In this document: piece after piece, positions 11,065 to 23,627 of the stretch | Position numbering within the stretch: the stretch's first letter is position 1 | Layout: each line of letters opens with the position of its first letter | Source: Taxawa tesnikishii (nom. ined.) | Lineage: Eukaryota; Ascomycota; Dothideomycetes; Dothideales | Direction: 5' to 3' | Length of the DNA: 64,000 bases | Assembly: GCA_030247885.1 (NCBI GenBank) | Contig: JAPDRO010000002.1 | Span: forward strand, 372,001-436,000 | The notes under the pieces: model-generated | Told to the model about the DNA's origin: nothing | The model's database searches: none | The model's input: the letters and a program-made list of their open reading frames with translations, nothing else | Translations under genes and position numbers: made by a program

Positions 11065-13762
11065 ATGGACGGCATACACCCTTTGAGTAGCTATCCCGAA
11101 GACCAAACAAAGACCAGGGATACCTCAATTCAGATTCTCCTCTCTGTCTCCCTGGGCTTGGGCGCGTTCATAGCTTTTTGCGTACGTCGGCTCGCTTCAC
11201 TGAACAACGCGTTACTAACCATGTACTGGTGTAGTTGCTGCGACCGAGATGGAACGGGTTGTATGCGGCTCGCAAAAGGCAAAAGACGGAGGAAATGCAT
11301 TGCCAGACCTTCCTGATACTTTCTTTGGCTGGATGCTGCCGTTATGGAGGATCACAGATCAACAGGTGCTTGCATCTGCGGGCTTGATGCATATGTGGTA
11401 TGTTGTACATACCAAGACGCGCAGACAACGGCTCACACCACGCCAGTTTCTCCAGTTCTTCAGAATGGCTATCAAGTTCCTCACCGTCACTCTATTCTTT
11501 TCCTTGGTCGTGATCAAGCCCGTACATGACAGCTTCCCGGACGACGATGACATTCCCAGTAACAGCACGAAGAAGCCGCACCACCACCAATCCTTCCACA
11601 ATGGACTCAAGAGATCTATCAATCTGCAGTCTGTCCACGCTATGGCGCCATGGGTCCCTGAAGAACTCGAAACAGACTACCTCTGGATGTACTTGGTCTT
11701 CGCGTACCTTTTCACATCTTTCGCGCTGTATCTCATCGTATCGGAAACCAGAAAAATTATTGAGATACGGCAGGAATATCTTGGTAGTCAGACAACGATT
11801 ACGGATCGGACCATCCGCCTATCAGGTATTCCGCCAGACATGCAGTCTGAAGGCAAGATCAAGGACTTCATGGAAGATCTGGACATAGGAAAGGTAGAGA
11901 GCGTTACGTTGTGCAGGAAGTGGAAGGAGTTGGATGATGCCATGGTTGCAAGAAACAATATCCTACGGAAACTGGAAGAAGCGTGGACAGTACACCTTGG
12001 CTTCCGGCGGATAGAACGCACTCTGGAGACTTTACCTACTGTACAACCATCTCCACCAGGCCCCGCCATTGACCCAGAACGCGATGACGACGCCGAACAA
12101 AGTCGTTTGCTCGGAGCTAATGGTCCGATGGCGCCTTATGGAAGAGAGCGGCCCAAGATCAACTTACGGTTTGGCCGCTTCAAGCTCCAAAGCAGAACGG
12201 TTGATGCCATTGATTACTACGAGGAGAAACTGCGTAAGCTCGACGACAAGATACGCGAATTGCGCCAGAGAGAGTTCGAGCCGACTCCGCTTGCTTTCGT
12301 CACCATGGACTCGGTGGCTTCTTGTCAGATGGCTGTTCAGGCTGTCCTCGATCCCTCACCTCTCCAGCTTATCGCTAGTGTGTCACCAGCACCTACGGAC
12401 GTTGTGTGGACAAACACATACTTGAGCAGGAGAACTCGGATGTTCCGCGCATGGTCGATCACGGCCCTGATCGTCGTTCTCACGATTTTCTGGTCTGTGA
12501 TCCTCGCTCCTGTGGCTGGCGCGCTCAACTTGGGTACCATTCGCAAAGTACTTCCGCAGCTTGCAGAGTTCCTCGAAGCGCGGCCGACTGCTTCGTCTCT
12601 CGTGACAACGCAGCTTCCTACGTTGACCATTTCCTTGTTCAACGTCCTCGTACCTTACTTCTACGACTGGCTGGCGAACTGTCAGGGCATGACCTCACAA
12701 GGTGACGTGGAGCTCTCGGTCATTTCGAAGAACTTCTTCTTCACTTTCTTTAACTTCTTTGTGGTCTTTACCGTTTTGGGAACTGCGTCAAATTTGTACA
12801 ACTTTTTCCAAGACTTCGGCGACTCACTCAAGGACACCACAAAGATCGCCTATACTCTGGCCTTATCCTTGCAAAGGCTGCTGAGTTTCTACGTCAACTT
12901 TATCATTCTGCAGGGAGTTGGTCTCTTCCCCTTCAGGCTTCTTGAGTTTGGAAGCGTGTTTATGTACCCTATTACTTTGATCGGCGCAAAGACACCCAGG
13001 GGTAAGCTCTGCCGACATTCTTAGTCATGTTTCCCATGCTGACCTCCTCCAGACTACGCAGAGCTTGTTCAGCCCCCGTGTTCTCCTACGGGTTCTACCT
13101 CCCTAACACGATCTTGATCTTCATCATCTGCATCGTCTACAGCGTTCTTCGCGAGTCTTGGAAGGTCCTGCTATCCGGTCTCGCATACTTTCTCATTGGC
13201 AGCTTCGTCTACAAGTACCAGCTGCTGTATGCCATGGATCACCGACAACATTCTACAGGCAAGGGCTGGATTATGATCATGGACCGCGTCATGATTGGTC
13301 TTGTGGTGTTCCAGATTACCATTGGTGGTCAACTGGCCTTGAAGAAGGCGTTGCTTAGAGCAGCACTCACTGTTCCGCTACTATTGGCAACACTCTGGTT
13401 CGCCTATGTCTACACACGGACGTACAGACCTCTTATGAAGTTTATCGCACTTCGTAGCGTGCGTAGGGCGGAACAGGCTGATTACGGCAACTTGGACGAT
13501 TCTCAGGACTCCATGCAGCGGTACCATCCGGAAACACGGCACGGGATGACGGTGGACGAAGCCCAGGAGAGAGGGCTTCGATTCATCAATCCTAGTTTGA
13601 TAGCTCCGTGAGTGATTGTCGCTGGATATTGATGTATGCTCAAGCTAACAAATGTTTAGGCTGGAGCCAGTTTGGATTGCCGACAAGGGCGCCCGACTGT
13701 CTGACGGGTCGAATACACCTAATGGAGCGAGACAGGGATACACGGATGAGGAAGTTGCATGA
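11065..13762 (+). CDS. CSC1/OSCA-type calcium-permeable stress-gated channel
   Basis: Five exons (11065-11181, 11235-11397, 11447-13001, 13053-13607, 13660-13762) give 831 residues if three one-base gaps are allowed. The family (PF02714, CSC1/RSN1/TMEM63) forms osmosensitive cation channels in plasma or vacuolar membranes. Visible features: an N-terminal helix (SLGLGAFIAF), LLRPRWNGLYAARKRQ, LPDLPDTFFGW, cytosolic RNA-binding-like segment (TIRLSGIP; NTYLSRR-like), then the long membrane core with WSVILAPVAGALNL, FYDWLANCQGMTSQGDVE, FFNFFVVF and PPVFSYGFYLPN. Breaks lie at A-runs 11274-11284, G-run 11380-11382 and C-run 13073-13077. Each is cured by one base, and the exons then total exactly 832 codons. 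Intron 2 (11398-11446) restores AYVFLQFF. Confidence 0.92.
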
Positions 13763-14250
13763 TTAAGATACCCGCTGCAGTCGTTGTACATCAAACTGGT
13801 ATTTGAACCAATTTTTCCCTTAATGGTAGCACGTGCCTAGGCGATAGTAAGAAGTCTGAATCGCACCTTATGACAAACGAATCTGAGCCCAATCTGACCA
13901 TCACTTCGGCTTTACCGAACTGTGTTCTCTTCTTTCAACTACCTCTGGCGCAATGTGGTGATTCCTTCCCGTCTCGACTTTGGCACCTTCCCTTCGTGTT
14001 GGTCTTTGCACCTGCCAGCAAACCCATTTTTCCGGCTGCAGCTGCATCTACACATTTGACAACGACAAGCTTCACTCACCCACTCCCTTTCAATCTCCTT
14101 CCGTTCTCTCCTCTTCATCTGCATCGCCTAATCCTTCATCTGCTACCGGTTTATTATAACAGCTAACCATCTTACATCACACCGGCCCAGACGATACTCT
14201 CTTAATCATTCACCGCACCAGATCTCGCCATTCCAGCAATAGCATAGTCC
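13763..14250 (+). promoter_or_regulatory. Pyrimidine-rich upstream region
   Basis: Non-coding interval between the channel stop and ATG 14251. The last 200 bases are rich in C and T (for example CTCCTTCCGTTCTCTCC), as is common just upstream of fungal transcription or start sites. Open frames here are low-complexity shadows. Confidence 0.45.
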
Positions 14251-15608
14251 ATGGCCCCGAACATCGGCAATTCTGAGCTCCTTAGCCCATCTTCTCCCCC
14301 AATGCACAAGCGTGCCTCGCCGAGGAGCCAATCCCCAGCACCGAGTAGGGCTCACGTACCAAGCCCGGCATCGAGTACCGTTCGTGTGCCAACGCTGCCT
14401 CAGGAATCCGTCAAATCCGGGTCAGAGACCGGAACGGACCCCATTCCATCAACGCTCCAGGAGCCCAGGCAACCTATGATACCGACCATCGCCAGCCGCA
14501 CCGACGAAAGCGCCTCAGTCTCCGACCCCGCGGTCCTCGACCGCGCACCACCACCGCCCCAGAAACCCGCTCACGAACCCGATCCAAAGACCCCAGCAGA
14601 CCCCACTCCACCGCCGCCTCACGAACCCGAAGCACCCACCCCAGAAACGAGCGACAAGAGCGTCCCCGACGCAGCCTCACTCATCTCGCCGGACAACAAC
14701 ATCCCTCTGGGCTCCACCACCGCCATCGTCAAGGGGAGATCCAAGCGATACCAATCGCCGGCCCCGCCACCGCCCCGAACCCCATCTCGACAACAACACT
14801 TCAGGAGCCCTCCTCCTCGTCCTCCTCCTCCAACCCCACCACAGCGCCCGAAGCGACGGAGACGACCCCGCAACAACCCCAGCAGAAGCGTCCGCACGCG
14901 GGGTCGTTCGCGGCCGGGGCGATGTCGCCGATACGCGAAGAGGACCCCAACGGCTCGAGGTCCGTCGATTGGGCGCCGTCGGTCGGGATGATCGAGAGGA
15001 GGAGGAAGGGGTCACCGAGCAGCAGGTCGACGACGACGGCGGCGACAACGGCGTCGAAACGGGAGCGCGTCAGGGCGAAACTGCGGTCCCTGTGGGGAGG
15101 TGGGGGAAAGGGAGGAGGAAGGCGGCGGGGGAGAAGAGGGCGAGCGCACGTCAGCGGGGTTGTCGTCGTCGTCGTCGTCACGTCGTCGCCACCGAAGCGG
15201 GAAGGACAAGGTCGCGGCCGGTGGCGGTGCCGCGTCTGCTGCTGGACCGGAGGAGGCCGGGTCGGTTCCTGCAGTCCAGGTCACGCCGCCTTCCCGATCC
15301 GCCACCGTGTCAGCAGCGCCGCCGCCGCCGCCTCCTGACGAGCCATCATCGTTTCCCCCTCGACGCGTTGTTATGGAGAGCCCTCGGTTTCGCCCCTGGC
15401 GCGCTGGCACCACGACGGCACAGCGACGGCGACACCGCCTCCAAAGCAACCCGAGAACGGCAGAGCCAGCAAACCGAAGCGCTCCGCCGAGAGGCCCCGG
15501 AAGACTGTCCGGTCTTCCCCAGCTGGCTCGCATTCGTCGCTGGGCCGCCCGAGTCCCGTGAGCAGCATGCTCATGATGGCCACCGCTATGCCGACATTTT
15601 CGGCTTGA
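14251..15608 (+). CDS. Pro/Ser-rich low-complexity protein, function unknown
   Basis: The gene starts MAPNIGNSELL at 14251 and appears to end at the TGA at 15606-15608, after a Ser/Arg/Lys-rich tail (SKPKRSAERPRK, SSMLMMATAMP). The product is about 450 residues, mostly disordered: Pro and Ser tracts, PPPP runs, then a basic stretch (ASKRERVRAKLRSLWG) that may be a helix, and further Glu/Gly- and Ser-rich tracts. The best protein-like frame changes at least three times. The first change is at G-run 14733-14736, where one base restores a continuous sequence into MSPIREEDPNGS. High GC makes all frames open, so the middle (15080-15450) is uncertain. No known domain recognised. Confidence 0.55.
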
Positions 15609-15868
15609 AGGAGGAGGAGGAGGAAGAAGAGGGGTGGCGGAGAAGCTTGCGCGTGGCATTCGTGTAGTCCTCCTAGATTGCAAGTTCTACCCCTATTCTA
15701 AACAATGCAATCCAATGCAATCCCAACATTCTCTCTTCCGGTTTTCATCCTCACTCTCACTCACACTCGCCACGCTTTCACACAAGCTTGCCAAACCTCT
15801 GTCTTCTCCTCTCATCGTCCCGCACCCGCCGCAGCAGCTGGAACCGGAGCCGGTCTCGGGCTCTCCTG
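15609..15868. other. Convergent 3' flanks
   Basis: This 260-base interval separates the low-complexity gene from the end of the Vid21 gene, which faces it. It should contain both 3' untranslated regions. Nothing further recognised. Confidence 0.5.
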
Positions 15869-18800
15869 CTATTTCTGTTGGCCCGGGCTCACCATCCCTG
15901 CACCCGCGGCAGCACCCGTGTTCCCTCCGTGCATCTGCGGTGTGGCGGTCGCGCTCCTCGACGGCGGACGTTGTTGCTGTTGCTGCTGCTGCTGCTGCTG
16001 CGTGGGTGTCGCAGTCACGGCGGCGCCCATCGAGGGACTCTGACTCACCATCTGCTGCGGTCCCCCTGCGCCAGCACCTGCTGGACTTGCTCTCGCCACC
16101 TGAGGACTTGCCGTCTGTTGTTGCTGAGGCGGCGGCTGCATGGGACTCGCTGAGGCCACGCCCGACCGCGCCATTTGCGGACTCCCCATCTGTTGCTGCA
16201 TAGGGCTCGCGCGGGCCAGCTGAGGGCTGACACGCGCCAACTGGGGGCTGTTGCCGTTCGCTGCGGCCGGATTCGTGCCGTTGTTTGTTTGCGAGAGCTG
16301 GGATTGTTGTGCGAGGAGGCGTTGGCGCATCATCTGTGAGTATTGGCTTTGGCTCGCATTGTTGTTGTTGTTGTTGGCAGCGCCATTAGGTTGGGCCAAG
16401 TTGGGTTGGGCGGTATTGGTGTTGTTGCCATACTGTTGTTGTTGATGTTGCTGAGCTCCATTGGGAAGATTGCCGTTCTGCTGGAAGGCGGCCTGATTCT
16501 GTGCTTGGCTGTGATTTGGACCGTTGTTGCCGGCTCCGTTGACGCCGGCGGCCGCATTCATGGCGTTTTGCCTGGCTTGTTGCTGCGCTGCGTGATAGTA
16601 GGTATTTCTCAGGCGCTCGTTGGTCATAGCTTTCACTTGCTCGGGGCTCGCGTGCGGGTTCTGGCTTTGGATCTGATGGCTGATCTGGGTTATTGTAGGA
16701 ACATGACCAGAACTTAGTTGCTGCGGCTGAGAGGCTGGGCCGGTACCTGCTGCGTTGGAAGGTGCAGGCGGAGGTGGCATGCTCGGCGAGGCGGACGGGT
16801 TTTGCTGGTTGGTCTGCTGATTGACGTGACTCTGTTGCTGTTGCGTTCCGCCGGTCTGACCGCTGGTTCCTGTCTGGTGGTTGGTGTTGGTGACACTGTT
16901 GGGTTGACCGCCTTGCGTGTTGGTCATCATGTTGGGTCCGACTTGGCCGCCGTTCATCATTCCACCGGGTGCGTTCATGCCACCGGGACTTAATCGGGCA
17001 TTGTTCTGCATCTGGAACTGCTGGCTGCCTGTCTGGTTTCCAGGCTGTTGATTTCGGTTCTGCTGCATGGCCAGCAGTCTTTGCATTTCCTGGTTGTTCG
17101 TCGGAGCGGTACGCATTCCGTTAGGCCCTGCCTGCATCGGGGCCTGACCAGGCATGTTACCTTGAACACCCATACTGGGGACTGCAAGGTGACCGTTGCG
17201 AGTCGCCATTGCCAGGTTCAGTTGCGCGCCGCCGCCGCCTTGTGAGTATTGCATCTGACCGTTGACGCCTTGCTGGTTCGGCATGTTGGCGGGTTGGAGA
17301 TTCTGGCCGCCTGGCTGTAGAGGCACGCTGGACCTGGACTGTGGCACTTGGGCGTTGACGCCTTGACCGGGCATCGATTGCTGCTGGTTGGGGAGCTGAC
17401 CGGTGGCACGTTGCATTTGAGCGGCCTGGAGGTTTGTGTTAGTGTGCTACCTGCTCGGTGGATTGGACCGCTACGAACCCTTTGCTGAGCAAGCATATGC
17501 TCGCGCATGCGATCGGCGCGTTGTTGCATTTGGACATCACGTTCCTGACGCATTCTGCTAAACTCGGCCGGCGTGTGCATATTGCTCTTCTGAGGCGCGT
17601 TCTCGTGCTGTTTACGAAGCGACGCAGCTTTGGCGGCTGGGAAACGGGTTAGTTAACGACGCATACGGTTGATCGACGACTCATTCCCACCTTCGGCCTG
17701 CTTGTGAGCGTGCTGTTCCCGCTTTCTCGCCAACTTCCTCATCGCATCAACAAGGTGCAAGTACCTGTTGTTCCTTCTCCTTTCAACCCGCATAGGTTGC
17801 GTTCTCCGCCGCATAGGGGTTGGGGTTGACCGGGCGTCTGCGCCTGCTGTGCCAACTGCGCCTGGAATCTAGCATCGACGTTCCTCTGGGCCGCTTCCAA
17901 CCTTTGACCCCAAGTTTTGAAGTAGACCGTCTTACGCATCTCGTTCGGAAGGGTCTCCAGCTCAACCCAACGCTCAAAGCACTCCCAAGGCGTCCGACGT
18001 TCGGCCGCACTCCGCAAGCCCGAAGGCAACTTCATCTCGTCGGCAATGAGGGACCAGTTGAAGGAATATTGCTTCGCCAGCTTCCTCAACTTTTGATCGT
18101 CTTCCCAAATCCACTGCGAGCTGACGCGGAACTCGTAGAACTGAGTCGAGGGCATTGCGAACTCTGACGGCGGTCGGAAGGCAGTGTTCGCATGCAGACG
18201 ATCCCGGATATGCTTGTTCTCAGGATCGAAGAGAGCAACATCGGATTGTTCTGGTGGGAGGCGTGACTGCTCTTTGCTGGCGCGGGCGCGTTTCCTATGT
18301 GGTCCTTGCAGGGATAGGGTTTCTTCGTCGTCCTCGTAGTCGTATCTACTCCGCTTCTTCGATACACCCGCTTGCTTGGCCATGATCTTGCCCTCGCAAA
18401 ACTTGGATACCGAAGGAATAATTCGGATATCGGCAAGCTTGCTCCGATCGTGCACCGACGGGTCCTCTTCTGGGAAAGGCACGTAGAGGGGCAACTCGTT
18501 GATGGCTTTGAGGAACTCGTCGGATTCGTGGTAACGATAAGTTGTTTCGGTGATGTTGGCCACTTTGAAGATGGAAGACGGTACGACCGCATAGCACGGT
18601 GTCCTTGGAGCATCCGAGTCTTCAACAGAAGACTCATCCTGGTCCGTATTGCTTGGGTCGAGCTCGGGCACGCCGTCGATCTGACCACTGGGCTCTCCAT
18701 TTTCGCCGTTGGTTTCAGCAGGAGAATGTGGCAAACCCGTCTCCTTGGTTTCCTTTTGTGGAAGCTTGATACGGACTTGGAGCGCTTGACGAGTGGCGGG

Positions 18801-20703
18801 ATCGGCATTTACCCATTCCGCACACCTTTCCGCAAAGTACTTTGCAGAAGCCTTCTTGCTCTTCCTTTCCTCACGAAAATCAGTCCTCATCCATTTCGCC
18901 TCCGCAAGAAGGTAATCCATGTGTGTCCTTGGTTGTGTGGGTTCTGCACATCGTTCCATCTGTCTGAGCGACCAGCGATTGGCATTCTGCAGTTGGTAGA
19001 TGCGCTTGAGGATTCGGTAATCCTGTCGTTCGTGGAGACTGGCTGTTTGATCTGCGGTACTCACGGCCTTGGTGGCTTTGTGGAGCAGCTCGCCCAGAGG
19101 CTTGCCATGCGGGGCATCGTTGATCTGCATCCTGAAGAGCGGCTCCAGATAGTCCTTTGTTGGGTCTTCGGCAGCTCCCTTCAGCGCAGCATAACCCCGC
19201 TAACCACCGCGGACAGGTTTCTCGGGTATTCCGTCCCGGCGATCGATGGCTGCTGTTTGGCGCCATCTTTGGGGAAATACTGTCGCTGAGCCTCCGGTTC
19301 GGGGATCCTGGTAGGCGGCAGCATGGACTTGGGTGACAACAAATCTTCGGACACTCCGGCCGCCGAAGCCCTCTTGTGCCCAAGCGGCGTGTTCTTTGAA
19401 GAATCCGCGATGAGCTCGGACACTGATTTGTGACGAAGTGCACCGGACGAAACCCGTGTCGTCATGCGTTCCGAGTTCGATGTGGAGCTCCTGTTGAGCT
19501 TAGGGGTTTCTGTGGCAGCAGATGCTCCGCTGGTGCGTTTGGTGGTGTCGTTTGGTCTGGCCGGAGGAGGCAGTGGTCTCGGCCTGACGGTGATTGTATC
19601 TCCATCATCAGCTGCGGGTGTTGGCTGAGCGAGTTGAGGGGTTTCGGGTGTGGAGGGTTGAGCGGGAGGTGCCTGCATCGAATCGCGCCTAGGCGCATTG
19701 CCGGGTCTTGATGCGCCGACCTGCGACGAAGGCATCGGTGGCGCATCCGAAGCCGCACTCTTGCTAACGGCATCCCTGGTTGCCTTGGCCGCCTGTTCCT
19801 CTTCCAGGCGCAATTGCTCATCCGGTGATGCTGTGTCGTCACCCAAGGCTTGGCGTCTGGCGAGCTCCTTTTGCGCATCCAGTAGACGGTCGTGCTCCTC
19901 TATAGCAGCCTGCTCGTCGGGAGGTCGAAGTTCCTTCAGTCGGTGTGGGTCTGCAGCTGTTTCTTCATCAGCACTGGTGACAGGCGAAGGATCAACGGGC
20001 ATCGGTGTAGCATTAGACCACGCGTCAACTGTGGACGAAGGGGAAGAAGGTGGTTCAATGGTCAACCCACCTCCGTTCGCCTTGTCGCCATCACTTTGTT
20101 TCTCGCGCCGTGCCTCGTCCCGTTCATGCTGCCTTTCCTTGATGCCTTGTTCCTGCACTTCTTTTGGTGGAAGATGGACGGTACGCGGGTGGTGTTCTGG
20201 TTCCTGCCTCGAACTAAGGTCGCCAGCATCCACTGCGGGGTTCGTGACGAGTGGGTTCACAAGAGGACCGTCTGGCGGTGGCGCATGCGTAAGAGCAGAG
20301 GTGTCGGATTGTGCGCGGTCCGTAGCCGTCTCTTCCGTCGGCTGTGATGATGGACTCTCTTCGAGCCGGTTGGGTGCTTGATGCGTGGCAGCACCTGGCG
20401 GTGGGTGTTCGGCTAGGCATGCGCGTTCTAGTTCGGCAGGGCATCGGGCGTATGTTCCAAAATCGACGTCGGAGGGTACTGGAAGGGGAAAATCGCGAAA
20501 GTATCTGCCTTGGGTAAGGTCGGACTGCTCGAGCAAGCGCGACTCGGCGGAAGTAAGGGGTGGTGGAGGGGTGGCATCGAAGTCCTGCTGCAGACTAGGC
20601 GATATGCCTATGTGCTGTGTGATTGCAGCAGTGACGGCGTTGAGAGCACGTAGCCGGGAGGTCCGTTTATTGAGTGCGAGGCTGGGCGTGAGTCAGTACG
20701 CAT
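15869..20703 (-). CDS. Vid21/Eaf1-type scaffold of NuA4 histone acetyltransferase
   Basis: Exons 17691-20703, 17479-17636 and 15869-17425 (minus strand), about 1,576 residues. Eaf1/Vid21 is the platform subunit of NuA4, which acetylates histone H4 and H2A in the nucleus. The first third is disordered, including LEQSDLTQGRYFRDFPLPVP and Pro/Ser-rich stretches. The HSA domain follows (YLEPLFR, ELLHKATKAV, LLAEAKWMRTDFREERK), then a SANT/Myb-like domain (WIWEDDQKLRKLAKQYSFNW, TPWECFERWVELE). The C-terminus is Gln/Asn/Met/Gly-rich with a run of about ten Gln. Introns at 17637-17690 and 17426-17478. Breaks at G-run 17816-17819 and C-run 19195-19198 are each cured by one base. Near 20670 a third is needed if ATG 20703 (MRTDSRPAS) is the start; the 5' end is therefore uncertain. 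Confidence 0.9.
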
Positions 20704-21512
20704 ACGTGCAGACTTGCGCGCTTTGGTATACGGAATGTGGAACGTGGGATGGGGGATGTGGGATGGTATAGAAGGAAGGCTGGGCTTGGCAAAGCAAAGA
20801 ACGCGACCGGCTTGCGACGGCGGTTTGGTCGAGGGCGTGCGAGGCCGCGAGCACACGTCCGGCATTCGAGACGAGCGATTCAAAAGTTTCGCAACAAAGC
20901 AGGCTTTCGAACGAGAGTGGTTTTGCAAATAAAACAGTTGCGGCGAGACGTACGTTCGATCATGTCGGCGCGAGGACAGCGCAGCATCGCGCAGAACGGC
21001 CAGGGACATAAGAGAGTCGGATCAAATAAACGGACATGTGTCTATTGCTGCGGTGGCATTGATGCCGGCAGGTGTTGTCGACTGCCTGTGATGTTATTGA
21101 GGCTGAGGCTGAGGCTAGAGGGTTGTCGACGATCGCTCTTGGTCTGCTGTTGTTCCGTGTTCGCGTTGGTGTTGGTGTTTGTGTTTGCGTCCGTGTTCGG
21201 CTTCGGCTTTGGCTTTGGCTGCCTCCAGCTTCTCTCGTTCTGTCGCGCCCCGTGTTGGAGGGACGAGGGACGAGGGACGAGGGACGAGGGCTTGGGGCTT
21301 GGGCTTGAGCTTGCCTGGTCAAAGCTCGCCCGTCATCCTCACTCGTCAGATGCAAAATTTAAGATCAGCCCGCCGGCTGGTTGAGAGCGAACGACACGAC
21401 ACGATACGATCTTGTTATTGTCTTCACGCCGCTCTGTTCGGTCCGACACTGTGAAGCTTTAACTAAACCCTCCCTTCGCGCTTGTGTTTTCCAGAGAAGC
21501 ACCCCCAAAGTA
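20704..21512. promoter_or_regulatory. Divergent promoter region, Vid21 / Mak11-like
   Basis: About 800 non-coding bases between two divergently transcribed nuclear genes. It contains several short repeat patches: GAGGCT repeats near 21100, a GTTGGTGTT/GGCTTTGGC-rich patch at about 21160-21225, and the GAGGGAC array listed separately. A CTAAC motif followed by TTTTCCAG at 21493 could end a 5' leader intron of the Mak11-like gene; this is inference only. Confidence 0.5.
21258..21290. repeat. GAGGGAC tandem repeat, 4.7 units
   Basis: Four perfect GAGGGAC units and a partial fifth, followed by CTTGGGG-type near-repeats to about 21312. It lies in the divergent promoter region. The perfect match between units suggests recent slippage. 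Confidence 0.9.
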
Positions 21513-23170
21513 ATGGCGAAGCGGAAGAGAGGAGACACCGAGACGAGCTCGTCGCTGCCCCGACAGGAAAGAGCGGCCGGCGCTGGAGCTGTGCCTGCCC
21601 CGAACAAAGCCGCGACAAGACGCAATGGCGTTGCTACGCCGCCCTCCAAAACACCATCGCAGCCTCTCTCCGTCCAGATCGTCACCGGCTCCTACGAACG
21701 AGTCCTGCACGGCTTGACCGCAACAGTCCCGCCAGGGGCCCTCACCCGCGAAACCCCTCCGCAGCATGTCACGACCACCTTCTCCGACAACTTCCTCTTC
21801 GCTGCTCACTCCTCCGCCATCCGCTGTCTTGCCCTCTCGCCAACCTCTGGCGATGCCGACCAGAAGCGCGTGCTCGCAACCGGCAGCACCGACGAGCGCA
21901 TAAACCTGTACACCCTCTCCACCGTCGCGCCCGCGCCCACACCCAAGACCGGCGCAGACGCCTCCGTCTCGCTGCCGACCTTGTCCGACGCGCGCGTGCT
22001 CGAGAACCCTCGGAACAAGGAGCTCGGCAGTCTGCTGCATCATTCGCGCGCCGTCACACGCCTGCACTTCCCTAACAAGAGCAAACTCTTCAGCGCCGCC
22101 GAGGACAACACCATTGCCATTTCCCGGACACGCGACTGGACCGTCCTGTCAACCATCAAAGCCCCCATTCCGAAACCGTACGGCCGGCCGAGCGGTGACA
22201 CGGCCGCGCCAGGCGAGGTGCCGGCCGGCGTCAATGACTTTGGCATCCACCCGAGCATGAAGATGATGGTCAGCGTCGGCAAGGGAGAACGGTGTATGCG
22301 CTTGTGGGATCTGGTCAGGGGAAAAAGGCCGGTGTGTTGCAGTTCGAAAGAGATGTCTTGACCGCCGTGGGCGAGGGCAAACACGGTACCGGAGAGGGCA
22401 GACAAGTGGCCTGGAGTGACAGCGGAGAAGAGTTTGTTGTCGGGTTCGAGAGGGGAGCGGTGGTATATGGAATGGTGAGTTAAGAAAATCCTTGGAGAGA
22501 ATCGACTTCTTCCAACCGGACAATCGGACGCGAACCACGAGAGAGATCTTTTGGCCGTGACGCTGACAAGATTTCACGCACAGGACTGCAAACCGCAAGC
22601 CATAATCAAGCCCGCACCCCCTCAAAGATCCACCAGCTACGCTTCCTGCCCTGCAATGCCTCCTTCACCTCTCCCGGCAACGCCGTCCTCGCCGTCTCAA
22701 CCGAAGACGGCCGGATACTCTTTTACGACATCACCTCATCCCTGACTCCAGCTTCCACTTCCACGACCACCATCCCTTCCTGCCCCGCACTAGCTCAACT
22801 CGGCGGTCTCGCCTCGGAACAGAACAGCAGCAACAGGATCAAAGCCTTCGAAATCCTCGCCGTCCCCGAATCGCCCGAGCGGCTGGTGTTAGCAGCGCAC
22901 AGCGATGGCGCCATCAGACTCTGGCGCTTGGATCCGGCATCGCTGACTCCTTCTCCGTCTTCTGACGCGGAGGAAGAAGCGAGACAGACGAAGCAGGTGG
23001 GCACCTTGTTGGCCACCCACGAGACGGGCCAGCGCATCACTTGTCTCGCCGCCTTTGTCTTGACCGAATCCGCCTCGGCTGCGTCCGCGGACGGTGAGGA
23101 TGAGTTTGGTGGCTTCAGCGACGCGGCGGATGGAACCGAGGAAGAGAGCAGTGAGAGCGAGAGCGGATGA
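21513..23170 (+). CDS. Mak11/PAK1IP1-like WD40 protein, 60S assembly
   Basis: Exons 21513-22474 and 22584-23170 total 516 residues once two one-base gaps are allowed. Mak11 (PAK1IP1 in animals) is a nucleolar WD40 protein that helps pre-60S ribosome maturation. After a basic N-terminus (MAKRKRGDTE), WD repeats begin at IVTGSYERVLHGL and continue through AHSSAIRCLALSP, HHSRAVTRLHFPNKS, MRLWDLVRGKKAG, VVGFERGAVVYGM, STEDGRILFYDI and AAHSDGAIRLWRL. An acidic Ser/Glu tail closes the protein. The intron is 109 nt, long for this window. Breaks: G-run 22319-22322 and C-run 22617-22621; the second restores PAPPSKIHQLRFLP. The 44 codons open before 21513 are upstream leader. Confidence 0.87.
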
Positions 23171-23627
23171 GCACTTGCCGAAAGAAGCCAGCAACACTTC
23201 CGGTCACGAGGAACGTGCTGTGCAGCGTGGACCTCGTTCTTGAACATCAGTCACAGTCTATGTCGGGTCGGGTTCACGGTTATCGGCCACATGCGGTCCA
23301 AAGTCGCGTTGGCCTGTTGATAGGGGGTTCTTGGTCCGCAAGTCTCAACACACGAAGCGAAGGGAAGACAATGCAACCGGGTTCTCTCTGTATGAGAAAG
23401 GAGAGAGATTGTCAGTATCGATGCACAGAGAATGATTTGTTGTACAATGAATGTAACCACCGTCCAGCCCAAACGTCCAATTATATGGCAATCGGTCTGC
23501 TACTCAATCGCTCCAAGAATAATGTGCTATTTACCATACCGTTCCCTGGCCCGACTGATCACGAGAAGCATGCATACGCAGCGTTTCTCAACCCCCACCC
23601 TCAGAACAAAAGAGACTGGTCGTAGCC
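23171..23627. other. Convergent 3' flanks
   Basis: Interval between the stops of the WD40 gene and the opposing transporter gene. No domain or repeat recognised in any frame. Confidence 0.5.

Noticed and set aside
10874-11065. Small plus-strand frame just before the CSC1-like gene as an upstream gene
   Set aside because: Only 63 codons, no conserved features, and it overlaps the first base of the channel ATG region; more likely leader sequence.
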